Both the position numbers and the translations under genes were made by a program. Of a DNA stretch of 64,000 nt, positions 47,388-56,709 are shown piece after piece; position 1 is the stretch's first letter; every line of letters starts with the position of its first letter. The notes beneath the pieces were generated by a model. That model had not been told where the DNA came from. It did not search any database and worked only from the letters and a program-made list of their open reading frames with translations. This DNA comes from Candidatus Thiodiazotropha sp. LNASS1 (GTDB lineage Bacteria; Pseudomonadota; Gammaproteobacteria; Chromatiales; Chromatiaceae). Location: assembly GCF_964212655.1 (NCBI RefSeq), contig NZ_OZ156465.1, positions 1,860,001 through 1,924,000 on the forward strand. Reading direction: 5' to 3'.

Positions 47388-47513
47388 ACTATCTCGACCT
47401 AATACTAATTCTATGATTCTGGTCATAACGAATAGTAGCATAGCAATCGTTTATCACAATCAAAGTGTGTTGATACGCTAATAGAAATGAAACCATATCA
47501 GCTCATAACAGGC

Positions 47514-47545
47514 ATAAAAAAACCGGGCACTGGCCCGGTTTTTAA
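47514..47545. terminator. Bidirectional terminator
   Basis: AACCGGGC and GCCCGGTT form an 8-bp perfect stem with a 4-base loop, with A on the left and T on the right. It lies 46 bp after the DUF302 gene, in the reading direction of the minus strand. Confidence 0.9.
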
Positions 47546-47590
47546 TTTTCATTACAATTAGTTAGCCTATTACCATAGTTTTATTATGGT

Positions 47591-48163
47591 TTAGAACTCT
47601 CCTGTCGCACCCCGATTCATGATGTCCAGGATATAATCCTTGACCTGTAAGGCCTCCTCCTTGAGTTCAGGTGGCAGGGGCTTCCCACCATAGATCATCA
47701 TGTCCATGTTCAGTGCAGTCAGCCAGAGCTTTCCCTGTTGATCCTCGATCAAGGTGATTCTGCATGGCAGATAAGCCGAATAGGCGTCAGAATAATCGAG
47801 CATATTAGCCGCAATCAATGAATTACAGAACAGATAGATCTTCACGAAGCGATATTTCTCACCACTCTTTGCCTCAATATCCTTATATAGTGGAAGCTCA
47901 CCTACATTCGACATATTGTGCTCATTGGCGACAAATTTCATGGTCTCTTCCACATCCTCCCAGGTGAGATCTTCCGCCACCGGAATCTTCCAGATGCTCG
48001 CTTCAGCCACATTCTTGGTAGACATGGTAGCCTGTGCAAATTCCATGAACATATTACCCGCTTCAGGATCGAATTCTTGAAACTCCTCGTTATACTTCAC
48101 ATAGATGGCAGCCGCGCCCATGACCACCAAAAGCCCAATCAAGGCGAACAGATTTTTTATCAT
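47591..48163 (-). CDS. DUF302-family protein with N-terminal membrane anchor
   Basis: The protein has 190 residues from the ATG at 48163 (MIKNLF). One hydrophobic segment (about 5-25) anchors or exports it. The C-terminal half resembles DUF302: YLPCRITLIEDQQGKLWLTA followed by NMDMMIYGGKPLPPELK. DUF302 proteins occur in many sulfur-oxidising bacteria near redox genes, but no activity is established. A conserved-looking Cys and Met cluster could bind a metal or heme; this is a guess. A bidirectional terminator closes its transcript. Confidence 0.75.
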   Translation of the reverse strand: MIKNLFALIGLLVVMGAAAIYVKYNEEFQEFDPEAGNMFMEFAQATMSTKNVAEASIWKIPVAEDLTWEDVEETMKFVANEHNMSNVGELPLYKDIEAKSGEKYRFVKIYLFCNSLIAANMLDYSDAYSAYLPCRITLIEDQQGKLWLTALNMDMMIYGGKPLPPELKEEALQVKDYILDIMNRGATGEF

Positions 48164-48237
48164 CCCCATCTCTCTCTCCAACGAACAACCAATAATATAG
48201 TTTTGAGAATCCCAAACGACACAGCGCTAATGCACAC

Positions 48238-48873
48238 TTATTGGCTGATGTACTTGGGATACAACGCTGCTGTCAGTGCATAGAACTCTTTACTGCCTTT
48301 TCCTCTCGGGTCCAGTTCATATACAGCCAGACCCTCACTGAAAGATCTGCGAAAAACCGTTCTTTGACAGAGGCGGTATTTTATATAATCCACATCCGAC
48401 AGAGATACCAGAGCTGCAGCAGCTTCATCGGATTCCCTGATCGCATGGTGGGTATCGGCCCGGTTGATGAATGCCAACAAATCAGGACGATCACCATCCA
48501 CAGCCTCATCGAGAAAATTGATAAACCGCTGAGTCGACCAGATATCGGCCTGGGAAGGGGGTACTGGAATCACTACCCGATCAGCCAGCGCCAATGCCAA
48601 TTTCATCGAATCGATATCGGAAGTACCGACATCTATCAGTACTTCATCATAACCCGCGAGTTTCTTTCTGGACAATGCTGATGCATTCTTAATATTCAGA
48701 TAGGGTTCATATCCCTCCTCTGTCCGAACCTCGGATACATCACTCAAGGTCGCCTGCGGATCGGCGTCTATGACCAGTACTTCAGCCTCTGCCATTTCCA
48801 ACCAGACAGCCAGATTGAAGGTCACCGTGCTTTTGCCGGATCCCCCTTTCAGACTACCGATTACTGTTATCAT
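48238..48873 (-). CDS. ParA-family ATPase, orphan
   Basis: The protein has 211 residues. It shows the deviant Walker A GSLKGGSGKST at 6-16, the switch-I-like DADPQATLS near 37 and the switch II DVGTSDID. The layout is that of small ParA/MinD ATPases, which form DNA- or membrane-bound dimers and place cargo in the cell. No ParB, no parS-like repeats and no plasmid genes are near, so it is not a chromosome partition pair. It may position a structure, for example one formed by the neighbouring secreted or membrane proteins. Confidence 0.9.
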   Translation of the reverse strand: MITVIGSLKGGSGKSTVTFNLAVWLEMAEAEVLVIDADPQATLSDVSEVRTEEGYEPYLNIKNASALSRKKLAGYDEVLIDVGTSDIDSMKLALALADRVVIPVPPSQADIWSTQRFINFLDEAVDGDRPDLLAFINRADTHHAIRESDEAAAALVSLSDVDYIKYRLCQRTVFRRSFSEGLAVYELDPRGKGSKEFYALTAALYPKYISQ

Positions 48874-48968
48874 ACACTCCCCTTTATTATATTTTCGGTC
48901 AAGTTTGTGCGCTTTATGCGGGAATATACAGAGTGCTTTTATTATCTATCGTCAGCCTCTCTATAACC

Positions 48969-50180
48969 TCAGTCCACCGGCAAATATTGCGAAACCCTCG
49001 GCCACTCCCGCTGCCCGGCCAACTTATACCACGCCCCTTCGCCGTCGCCCCGTCCATCATACCAGTTGACACCGTATCGGTTCGGCACATCGGGCCGCCG
49101 CATCGGATGCGGCATTCCAGGATAGGACATTGCTATTTGAGGTTGCCATTCCCGCCTCATAGTATCGTAATTGGCCCAACCGGGCCGCCTCCATTGATAG
49201 TTTGCTACAGGATATGATCCGGCGGCATACCTATCCGGCATACCACGATAGCGATACCTATCCCATCCCGATCGTTTTAGTGGACGGAAACGATGTCCTG
49301 TGAAGGGACTGTGCCCTGTATATCGAGGGGCGGTATAGCCACGGGGAATCGGATATCCGACACGATCTCCCCGCCAACGGTATCTGTCGTTCGATTGAGC
49401 CACCGAATACTGATTGTACCTGTCAAGGTACCGATAAGGATCATAGGGTGATGATGCCAAACCTGGCATAGGCATCCAGGAACGATCATAACCGTAGTGC
49501 ATCGGATCCCGGGGATTGTAACCATAATCCTGCATACCCGGTACTGCGGACCTTCGCTGTCTCTGTTGGTCGGTGTGGTTTCTGCGTTGCTGAACTTTGA
49601 GCGGGCGATAGACATAATGGTTGGGTATTTCAAGCTGTGCTGGCCGATAGGTCCACCTCGGCGGAGCCTCTCTCTGCCGCTCCTGTTCCATGGGTCTGAA
49701 TCTATACTGACTGTTGGGTCCATACTTCAGCTGCCCTGCACGGGCAGATTGAGCCGCGGGTCGCCAATAGAATTGCCTGGGCACAACCGCTCCCTGTGCT
49801 CCCTGGTAGCCAGGATTGTGTATATTCGTCGGCATTGCATATGCCCCGTTATCGGGCCTGATATAAGGTGCAGTACTTGTATTTGGCATCGTGGAAACGT
49901 GGCTCTTGTGACGACCGGCGTGACCCTTCCAGGGCCTGATGCTATAGGATTGCGGACTATGCAGAGAGTAATCGTTACCAGGTGCCCAAGCGCCAGGCCA
50001 TACGTTTTGTCCCGGCTGAGGGGAGAAGTCGTTCCAGTTTACATTCAGTCGGTTCTGACTCTGGATTGGCCGCCATTTACCGGCACCAGGATAGGAGGCA
50101 CTCTCCACTGCAGAGGTCGACGGCATCAGCATCACGGAGAATATCCCTGTAATCAGTAGTGCATACGTCTTATTTCTCAT
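48969..50180 (-). CDS. Secreted Tyr/Arg/Pro-rich protein with aromatic-x-aromatic-Arg-Pro repeats (A)
   Basis: The protein has 403 residues; a signal peptide ends near PSTSA at residue 24. The mature part is very rich in Arg, Tyr, Pro, Trp and Gly. A short motif recurs: FYWRP (137), YRFRPM (159), WTYRP (176), YVYRPLK (189), YRWRG (267), HRFRPLKR (296), YRYRG (309), YQWRRP (328), plus KWRP and YIRP near the N-terminus. The neighbour at 50439-51059 carries the same motif. No catalytic domain is visible. It looks like an exported, largely disordered structural or sticky protein. Sulfur-globule proteins are also Tyr-rich, but they are Gly/Asn-rich, so similarity is only superficial. Confidence 0.75.
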   Translation of the reverse strand: MRNKTYALLITGIFSVMLMPSTSAVESASYPGAGKWRPIQSQNRLNVNWNDFSPQPGQNVWPGAWAPGNDYSLHSPQSYSIRPWKGHAGRHKSHVSTMPNTSTAPYIRPDNGAYAMPTNIHNPGYQGAQGAVVPRQFYWRPAAQSARAGQLKYGPNSQYRFRPMEQERQREAPPRWTYRPAQLEIPNHYVYRPLKVQQRRNHTDQQRQRRSAVPGMQDYGYNPRDPMHYGYDRSWMPMPGLASSPYDPYRYLDRYNQYSVAQSNDRYRWRGDRVGYPIPRGYTAPRYTGHSPFTGHRFRPLKRSGWDRYRYRGMPDRYAAGSYPVANYQWRRPGWANYDTMRREWQPQIAMSYPGMPHPMRRPDVPNRYGVNWYDGRGDGEGAWYKLAGQREWPRVSQYLPVD

Positions 50181-50438
50181 CTTGAATACCTGTTAATTTG
50201 ATCCATCATCTGTTAGTTGTACAGGGATGCAGCCCATACTCGCCCAAACCTGACTCGTCACTTTCATACGGCCCAGGGTGGGACTGGACAACAATGTGAA
50301 GACAAGCTCCATGACCTGTTTCAATTTACAACACAGTTTAGCGGTAAACAGGTCTGTACAAAACCACCACTGCGCTGTTTTTGCATGAAGTCGATTGGAA
50401 TCAATAGATGCAGTGCAACGATAGTCACCGGTAACCCC

Positions 50439-51059
50439 CTATTCAGGACGGAACATCGGCGTTTGATAGGCTTCGGTAAATGCAGGATTGTAGGGAAATG
50501 ATTGTGAACGCCCCCAATTCCCACCGCGCTTTTTATCCAGCCTTTTATCAGGACGAAACTTATAGGTCCCCTGTCGCTGAATTTCCGGTTGGCCTTGACT
50601 ATAACCACCGGATGACAGAATTGACCGGTTTTCACTTCGATCCGGCTGCCAGGCTTGATTGTAGATTTCATTCCTGCGCTTAATGCGGAGTTGCTCGTCT
50701 GGGGTCAGTTCACGGAATCTAAATCCATCCATGTGAGGGGTGATGGTATGCCTCTCTTCTACCGGTCTATAGACGCCACGGGGAAGACCTGGCGGTGCCT
50801 CGGCATAGTCGATAACCGATGACGGATAGAGAGTCGACTGGTTTGGGCGCCGGGCACTATCGGGTTCGGCAGATGATTCAATGAGCTTCTCTTCTTCTTC
50901 ATTCAAGGGACGCCAGCGATAGCGATCTTGCTGCAAGCCGGATCTGTTTTGAGTCTGGCCACGGAACTGATAATCGGCATAGGGCTCCCTTGCCAGGACA
51001 TCACCAAGACCAACCAGACACAAGAGAGAGACTAACCAGAGCAATGCATCAATACGCAA
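50439..51059 (-). CDS. Secreted protein with aromatic-x-aromatic-Arg-Pro repeats (B)
   Basis: About 206 residues from TTG at 51059. This start is chosen because GGAG lies 7 bases upstream and a clear signal peptide follows (RIDALLWLVSLLCLVGLGD, cut after VLA); an ATG at 51173 would give a second, odd hydrophobic leader. The mature part carries the motif also seen in the next gene: YQFRG, YRWRPL, FRFREL, YKFRPDKR and MFRPE. Between copies are polar, Gln/Glu/Arg-rich stretches. It is 258 bp upstream of gene A on the same strand and probably works with it. Function unknown. Confidence 0.7.
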   Translation of the reverse strand: MRIDALLWLVSLLCLVGLGDVLAREPYADYQFRGQTQNRSGLQQDRYRWRPLNEEEEKLIESSAEPDSARRPNQSTLYPSSVIDYAEAPPGLPRGVYRPVEERHTITPHMDGFRFRELTPDEQLRIKRRNEIYNQAWQPDRSENRSILSSGGYSQGQPEIQRQGTYKFRPDKRLDKKRGGNWGRSQSFPYNPAFTEAYQTPMFRPE

Positions 51060-51232
51060 ACTACCACTCCATTTTGCCAAAACGAGTATAGACCATACCG
51101 ATAAAGGCAGGACCTGGTAGAATGGTAATCGACCGCCTAACACCCGGGTTTGGCCCCACCAATCCGGCACCATAACAAGTAGTGTGCAGCTGCTGTGGGC
51201 CTGTCTGTAGCAATGGATTAACGAGCCAAATA

Positions 51233-54200
51233 CTACTTCAGCCTTATCCCTCTTCTCGCGGCCCTTTTGCGTATCGGAAATTCCGTCACATTTGAAGCCG
51301 GCTTGGGAGTCGTCTTTGTTTGCGGGGTGACAGATCCCGGTGACCCATTACCCTTGGTCTTGGCCGATGCCGCTTTCTTTTTTGGCGCCTGTTTTTTCAG
51401 GGTCGAAGGGCGCTTTTTCTGCTTGGGATTGCTGGTTGCCGACTTCTTGGAATCGGCTTTCGTCCTGCTCTTCCTTTTCTCAGCAAGCTTGACCTGCTTT
51501 TTCTTGACACTCTTTTTCTGTTTCGCAACGGCATCAGCTTTAGTGGCCTGTTCTCCTGGTTTGAAGCCTTCTGCTGACTGATCCTCAGGTGTATCCACCG
51601 AAACCTTTGATGAGGCTGGTGATGAGGCCGCCACTTTTTCGTTCGGGCGCTGATTGGCTTTGTCAGAAGTCGTCGCAGGTGCGGCGGCAACCGGCACATC
51701 TTCACTGCCAGATGATGGAGATCCTGTCTGGGGTGTCGTTGTACCACCACTGCTTGAGCCGCCAGCCGTACCGCCTCCCTTTTTTACATCCGGTTGGGCA
51801 TCCGGCAGCTGAGGAGCCTTGCCTTTCCGAAACAATCCTTTGAACATTTGCCCGATCACCAGGAATATCGCCCTGATCAGATAGAACAGCATACTGACGA
51901 CAGCGATGACTTTTTGCCAAATCCTGATAGGCAGGGAGTCTCTTTTCACAGTCTCGGATTTGGCCTCGGGAGAGGCCTGTGTATGGGCAACCGCAGGTAT
52001 TGCCTCTGTTGGTTTCTTTTCACTATCCTCATCAATAGCGCTTCCAGCCGGTGCGGTAGTGGCGGCCACTTCCATAATATCTTTGCTGGCGGCGATACAT
52101 CCCAAAGGTATCACAATCAATGTCAACACGGTGGAGACCAGTACACCGGATGCCAATGATATGGCCATGCCCTGGAAAATCGGATCGAAAAAAATCACCG
52201 ATGAACCACACACCAGAGCGAATGCTGTAATCATGATCGGACGGGTCCGTGTCTTACAGGCCATGATCACGGAGTCGACCACGGAGGTGCCCTGCTGAAC
52301 CTGATGGATGGAGAAATCGACCAGCAGAATCGAATTACGCACGATGATACCCGCCAGGGCGATCCAGCCGATCATCGAAGTGGCGGTAAATTCCCCCCCC
52401 CAGCCGAACTGGAAAAAGATGAAGTGGGCAGGAATGATCCCCAACAACGTCAAAGGAATAGGGGCCATGATCAGTGCCGGTATACGGAAGTTGCCGAACT
52501 CCCATACGACCAGGATATAGATCAAAACCAGAGCGACCGCAAACGCCGCGCCCATATCGCGGAAGGTTTCAAAGGTCACCGTCCATTCACCGGCCCATTC
52601 AATACCGGTCTGGGAGTCGTTATCGGGCGGACCGAGCCAGTCAGGCTTGATGGCAACGCCGTCAGGCGCCTTGTACTCATTTTCAGCAAGTAGATCCTGT
52701 ACCTGCAGCATGCCGTATACGGGAGCCGCCAGCTTACCGCCCACTTCCGCCACGACATACTCCACATCCCGCAGATCCTTGTGGTAGATGATCGGATCCT
52801 CGAGCACCTGCTCGAAACGACCCAGTTCACGTAAGGGTACGGTGATACCGCTGCTGGAATGAATGGGCAGATCGCCCAGACGGGTGATTTCCGATCGCTC
52901 GGCCAGGGGCACCTGCATCATGATATTGATCGGTTCATGACCGGCGCGTTGCTTGACATCGCCCAAGGGTGAGCCGCCAAGGGCCATCCCCAGATTGCGG
53001 TTAATGGTATCGACAGAGATACCCCGCCGCACTGACTTTTCGGTGTCAACGGTAAAACGCCAGTACTGATAGGGATCACGCATGTAGTTGTCCACATCAC
53101 GCAGGCTCTCTGTCTGCTCGAACATATCGGTCAGATCACTTGTCACCTGACGCCTGACTTCCGGGCTCGGCCCATGCACTTCAGCAACGACAGACTGCAG
53201 CACCGGAGGACCCGGGGGCATCTCCACCACTGCAATCTTGGCACCCGTACCCTCGATGAGCTTGCCCAGCATCTCCCGGGTTTGGACCGCGATTTCGTGG
53301 CTGGTGCGGTCACGATCGGTCTTGTCCAGCAACTGCACCTGCACTTCCGCCTGCCAGGGATCCGAGCGCAGATAGTAGTGGCGGACCATGCCATTGAAAT
53401 CGAAGGGGCGGGCCGTACCCGCGTAGACCTGAACCGCCGTAACCTCCGGCAGTACACGGATCTTCTCCGCCATACGATGGGCCAGGTTGGCTGTCACCGG
53501 CAGGGCGGTCCCCTCCGGCATATCAACCACCACGGAATACTCCGGCTTGTTGTCCAGCGGCAACATCTTCACCGCCACCCACTTGAAATAGAAGAATGAA
53601 CAGGTGACGAGGAAGGTGCCCCACATGATCAGCTTGAACAACCGTGCCTTGCGAGGCGACTCGATCAACGGCATCAGGATGCGTTTAAATAATCGCTCCA
53701 GCCACTCCGATTCCTTGTGTTCCCGCGCACCGGCCACTTCCAGGTAACGCATACTGGGCCTCAACCAGTGGGAGACGGTCAGATAGGGGGTGAATACGAA
53801 TGCGGCAAACAGGGAGATCAGCATTGCCACCGAGCCAAGGGCCGGGATCGGTTCCATGTAGGGCCCCATCATGCCACTGACAAACCCCATGGGAAGCAGC
53901 GCCGCGATGACGGTGAAGGTAGCCAGTATCGTAGGATTACCCACCTCCCTGACAGCATCCACGGCAGTAACCACGTCGGTGGATTTCTCTTCCAGCCAGC
54001 GCCGATAGATATTTTCCACCACCACGATGGCATCATCCACCAGGATACCGATGGAGAAGATCAATGCGAACAGGCTGACACGATCAATGGTGTATCCCAT
54101 CACCCAGGCGCTGAATATGGTCATCAGCAATACCACCGGAATAACCAGCACCACTACAATGGCCGGCCTGAATGCGCGGAAGGCGCCCAGCACCAGCAGG

Positions 54201-55366
54201 AACACAAAACCGGTAGCCATAAACAGCTTAAAGATCAATTCAGTGACTTTGTCGTCGGCTGTCTTACCGTAGTTGCGGGTGACGCTGACCTCCACATTGT
54301 CCGGTATCAACGACCCCTTGATATGCTCGACCCGCTCCTTGATGGCATTAGCCACGGTAACGCCGTTAGAGCCCTCTTTTTTGGCGATCGCCAGCGTGAC
54401 CGCAGGTACGCCATCGGCCTTGATCTCCAGGTCGCTGGCCGTACCGGTGTAGTAGCCCACCAACTGCTTGGCATCCTCCGGCCCCTGTTTGACCCGGGCG
54501 ATATCGTGTACATAGACCGGAACATCGTTGTGGGTACCGACCACCAGCCGGTTGATGTCTTCGACATTTTCCAAAAACGATCCGGTTACCACATTGAAAT
54601 GGGTGCTACCGCTCTCAACACCACCAGCCATTTGCTCCGCATTGGCGGTGCGAATTGTGTTGGCAACCTGGTCCAGGCTGATGCCGTAGCCGGCCAATCT
54701 TTCCGGAAAAACCTCGATGGTGACCTGTTCCCGCCGACCGCCAACGACAAATCCGTTTCCTGTGTCGGGCAGTTCCTTCAGGGCCTGCAGCACATCGTGT
54801 CCCAACATCCGCAGTTGCCCGTCGTCAACATCGGGCGCCCCATCCCGGTCCAGGTCTTTGGACCATAAGGTCAGTGTCACGACCGGCACATCATCGATAC
54901 CCTTGGCCTTCACCAATGGCGGCATAACGCCCGGTGGGATCAAATCCATGTTGGAATCGATCTTATCGTTCACCTTCACCAGAGAGGGGCCCATCTCTTC
55001 GCCCACCTCGAATTCGATGGTGACGGCGCCACCACCCCGCTGAGAGGCTGAATAGACATGTTTCACATCGGGAATCTCCGACATGATCCGTTCCAGCGGC
55101 TCAATGGCCAGCGCGGCAACCTGATCCGCCGCCGCGCCCGGATATTGCACGAAGATATCCACCATCGGCACAGAGATCTGAGGATCCTCCTGACGCGGCG
55201 TGATGATAAGACCCAATAGTCCCATCAGCATCATGGCCAGGAAAAAGAGCGGCGAGAGAGGAGATTGGATAAAAAAACGGGCGGTTCTGCCAGCGATACC
55301 CAGATGCGCCTCGTAGTTAGGATCGGTTGAGTGGAGCTGATCGAGTTTCTCGTCGTTCTGGCTCAT
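51233..55366 (-). CDS. RND efflux permease with extra helix and Lys-rich C-terminal tail
   Basis: The protein has 1377 residues; the family usually has 1020-1060. Residues 1-1090 are a normal AcrB-type permease: 12 membrane helices, two large periplasmic loops, and VDIFVQYPGAAADQVA near the start. FALIFSIGILVDDAIVVVEN carries helix IV's Asp pair for proton relay. About 290 residues are added: a linker, an extra hydrophobic helix at about 1145-1175 (MLFYLIRAIFLVIG), a Gly/Ser/Thr/Pro stretch and a Lys/Ala-rich tail (KKKQVKLAEKRKSR) like histone H1. Its adaptor gene lies upstream; no outer-membrane channel gene is near. Substrate unknown. Confidence 0.92.
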   Translation of the reverse strand: MSQNDEKLDQLHSTDPNYEAHLGIAGRTARFFIQSPLSPLFFLAMMLMGLLGLIITPRQEDPQISVPMVDIFVQYPGAAADQVAALAIEPLERIMSEIPDVKHVYSASQRGGGAVTIEFEVGEEMGPSLVKVNDKIDSNMDLIPPGVMPPLVKAKGIDDVPVVTLTLWSKDLDRDGAPDVDDGQLRMLGHDVLQALKELPDTGNGFVVGGRREQVTIEVFPERLAGYGISLDQVANTIRTANAEQMAGGVESGSTHFNVVTGSFLENVEDINRLVVGTHNDVPVYVHDIARVKQGPEDAKQLVGYYTGTASDLEIKADGVPAVTLAIAKKEGSNGVTVANAIKERVEHIKGSLIPDNVEVSVTRNYGKTADDKVTELIFKLFMATGFVFLLVLGAFRAFRPAIVVVLVIPVVLLMTIFSAWVMGYTIDRVSLFALIFSIGILVDDAIVVVENIYRRWLEEKSTDVVTAVDAVREVGNPTILATFTVIAALLPMGFVSGMMGPYMEPIPALGSVAMLISLFAAFVFTPYLTVSHWLRPSMRYLEVAGAREHKESEWLERLFKRILMPLIESPRKARLFKLIMWGTFLVTCSFFYFKWVAVKMLPLDNKPEYSVVVDMPEGTALPVTANLAHRMAEKIRVLPEVTAVQVYAGTARPFDFNGMVRHYYLRSDPWQAEVQVQLLDKTDRDRTSHEIAVQTREMLGKLIEGTGAKIAVVEMPPGPPVLQSVVAEVHGPSPEVRRQVTSDLTDMFEQTESLRDVDNYMRDPYQYWRFTVDTEKSVRRGISVDTINRNLGMALGGSPLGDVKQRAGHEPINIMMQVPLAERSEITRLGDLPIHSSSGITVPLRELGRFEQVLEDPIIYHKDLRDVEYVVAEVGGKLAAPVYGMLQVQDLLAENEYKAPDGVAIKPDWLGPPDNDSQTGIEWAGEWTVTFETFRDMGAAFAVALVLIYILVVWEFGNFRIPALIMAPIPLTLLGIIPAHFIFFQFGWGGEFTATSMIGWIALAGIIVRNSILLVDFSIHQVQQGTSVVDSVIMACKTRTRPIMITAFALVCGSSVIFFDPIFQGMAISLASGVLVSTVLTLIVIPLGCIAASKDIMEVAATTAPAGSAIDEDSEKKPTEAIPAVAHTQASPEAKSETVKRDSLPIRIWQKVIAVVSMLFYLIRAIFLVIGQMFKGLFRKGKAPQLPDAQPDVKKGGGTAGGSSSGGTTTPQTGSPSSGSEDVPVAAAPATTSDKANQRPNEKVAASSPASSKVSVDTPEDQSAEGFKPGEQATKADAVAKQKKSVKKKQVKLAEKRKSRTKADSKKSATSNPKQKKRPSTLKKQAPKKKAASAKTKGNGSPGSVTPQTKTTPKPASNVTEFPIRKRAARRGIRLK

Positions 55367-55490
55367 AGTTAATCTCGAAGCATTGATATCAAGCAGGCCC
55401 CGTCAAAGACCCTGACCCATCGTAATTGTAAGTGTTGAGAGTGCTTTTCTTCCGTGAAAAATCCTGGGAATCCCCTCATGACCTCCGCGT

Positions 55491-56648
55491 CTACTGACCC
55501 TGCGAAGAGGTCCAACCCGCACTGATTCCCATATGTGGATTACGCAATACCCGCTCGCCCGCCTGCAGTCCCGACAATACAGTACTGTATTCTCCACCCG
55601 GAAGCTTTTCACCGACGCGAATCAGCCTCAGCATCGGCTTGCCATCCTCTCCCACCACATAGACGCCGGGAAGGCTCCCGTTGTAGCGTATTGCGCTGTT
55701 CGGTATGACCGGATTGGAACGGGCCGGCGCGTTGAAGTCGGGCACCAGAACCTTCGCATACATGCCCGGAGCAGAGACTCCCTGGGGCAGATCGAATTTG
55801 ATGGTTACGGTGTGTCTTTGAGCATCGGCCATGGGGAAAATCTGTGCAACTCGAACAGGAACATCGCGATCACCCACATCGAGCTCCGCACGCAGCATCA
55901 TGCCTTCGTTCAGACCGGGTCGGAGACGGCCGGGCACATCCACCACTATTTGTAGATACTCCACATCGGCATATTTCAATAGCGGTTGGCCAGGTTGCAC
56001 CGTGTCGCCGACTTCGACGAATTTCTTCATTATCACACCATCGAAGGGGGCGAGACTCTTGGCGTCGCGCAGCTTGGCGTCGATGGCCCGAATCTCAGCC
56101 TGAACCCGGTAGATGGTATTTCTCGCCTGTTGAATATTGGTTTGCGAGGAGAAGATATCCGCCCTGCGTTCGGCGCCTTGATCACGCTCCCCGAAGGCAT
56201 CTTCCATCGGACGTGTAAACATCTGATCAAAGAGGTTCGGCATACCCATGCCGCCCATGGCTGATCTCGACTTAGGCGACCACAACTCGCGACTGTACTG
56301 CACGCCGGCATTGCGCAATTGGGCGTCGGCATTTGCCAGTTGCGCCAGCGCCGCTTCCCGTTTGGCCATCAACTCGCTGTCATCCAACTCCACCAGACGA
56401 TCGCCTTCCTTGAATGTATCGCCCTCGATACCGGCAAGATAGTTGACCCTGCCAGGGAGTTGCGCAGACAGGGTAACCTCTTTGTAGGGAACCACTGTAC
56501 CGCCAAGAGAGACATTGGGTACACCCTGTGTCTGCTGAACCACGAAGTGGTCACCACCGCTCATATTGGGCTGTGCCAGCAATCCTGTCGCAACAAGGGA
56601 AAATGCACAACTGGCAACTAGAATCCACGCCTTCGATCTAAAACCCAT
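55491..56648 (-). CDS. RND periplasmic adaptor (membrane-fusion protein)
   Basis: The protein has 385 residues. A signal peptide ends near GLLAQPN. The barrel-sandwich half-motifs are PGRVNYLAGIEGDTFKEGDRL and SLAPFDGVIMKKFVEVGDTV, with an alpha-hairpin between them (about 95-200) that contains an unusual Met/Gly-rich stretch MGGMGMPNLFDQMF. A beta-barrel and membrane-proximal domain follow. It links the RND permease encoded 124 bp downstream to an outer-membrane channel. The Met-rich hairpin tip could touch metal or simply be flexible. Confidence 0.92.
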   Translation of the reverse strand: MGFRSKAWILVASCAFSLVATGLLAQPNMSGGDHFVVQQTQGVPNVSLGGTVVPYKEVTLSAQLPGRVNYLAGIEGDTFKEGDRLVELDDSELMAKREAALAQLANADAQLRNAGVQYSRELWSPKSRSAMGGMGMPNLFDQMFTRPMEDAFGERDQGAERRADIFSSQTNIQQARNTIYRVQAEIRAIDAKLRDAKSLAPFDGVIMKKFVEVGDTVQPGQPLLKYADVEYLQIVVDVPGRLRPGLNEGMMLRAELDVGDRDVPVRVAQIFPMADAQRHTVTIKFDLPQGVSAPGMYAKVLVPDFNAPARSNPVIPNSAIRYNGSLPGVYVVGEDGKPMLRLIRVGEKLPGGEYSTVLSGLQAGERVLRNPHMGISAGWTSSQGQ

Positions 56649-56709
56649 ATTTCACACTACCTGGTGTTGATTCACTTTAGATACGGGATATCCCGTTACC
56701 ACACATCTG

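Noticed and set aside
48238-48873. Chromosome or plasmid partition locus
   Set aside because: The ParA-like gene has no ParB partner and no parS-like repeats beside it.
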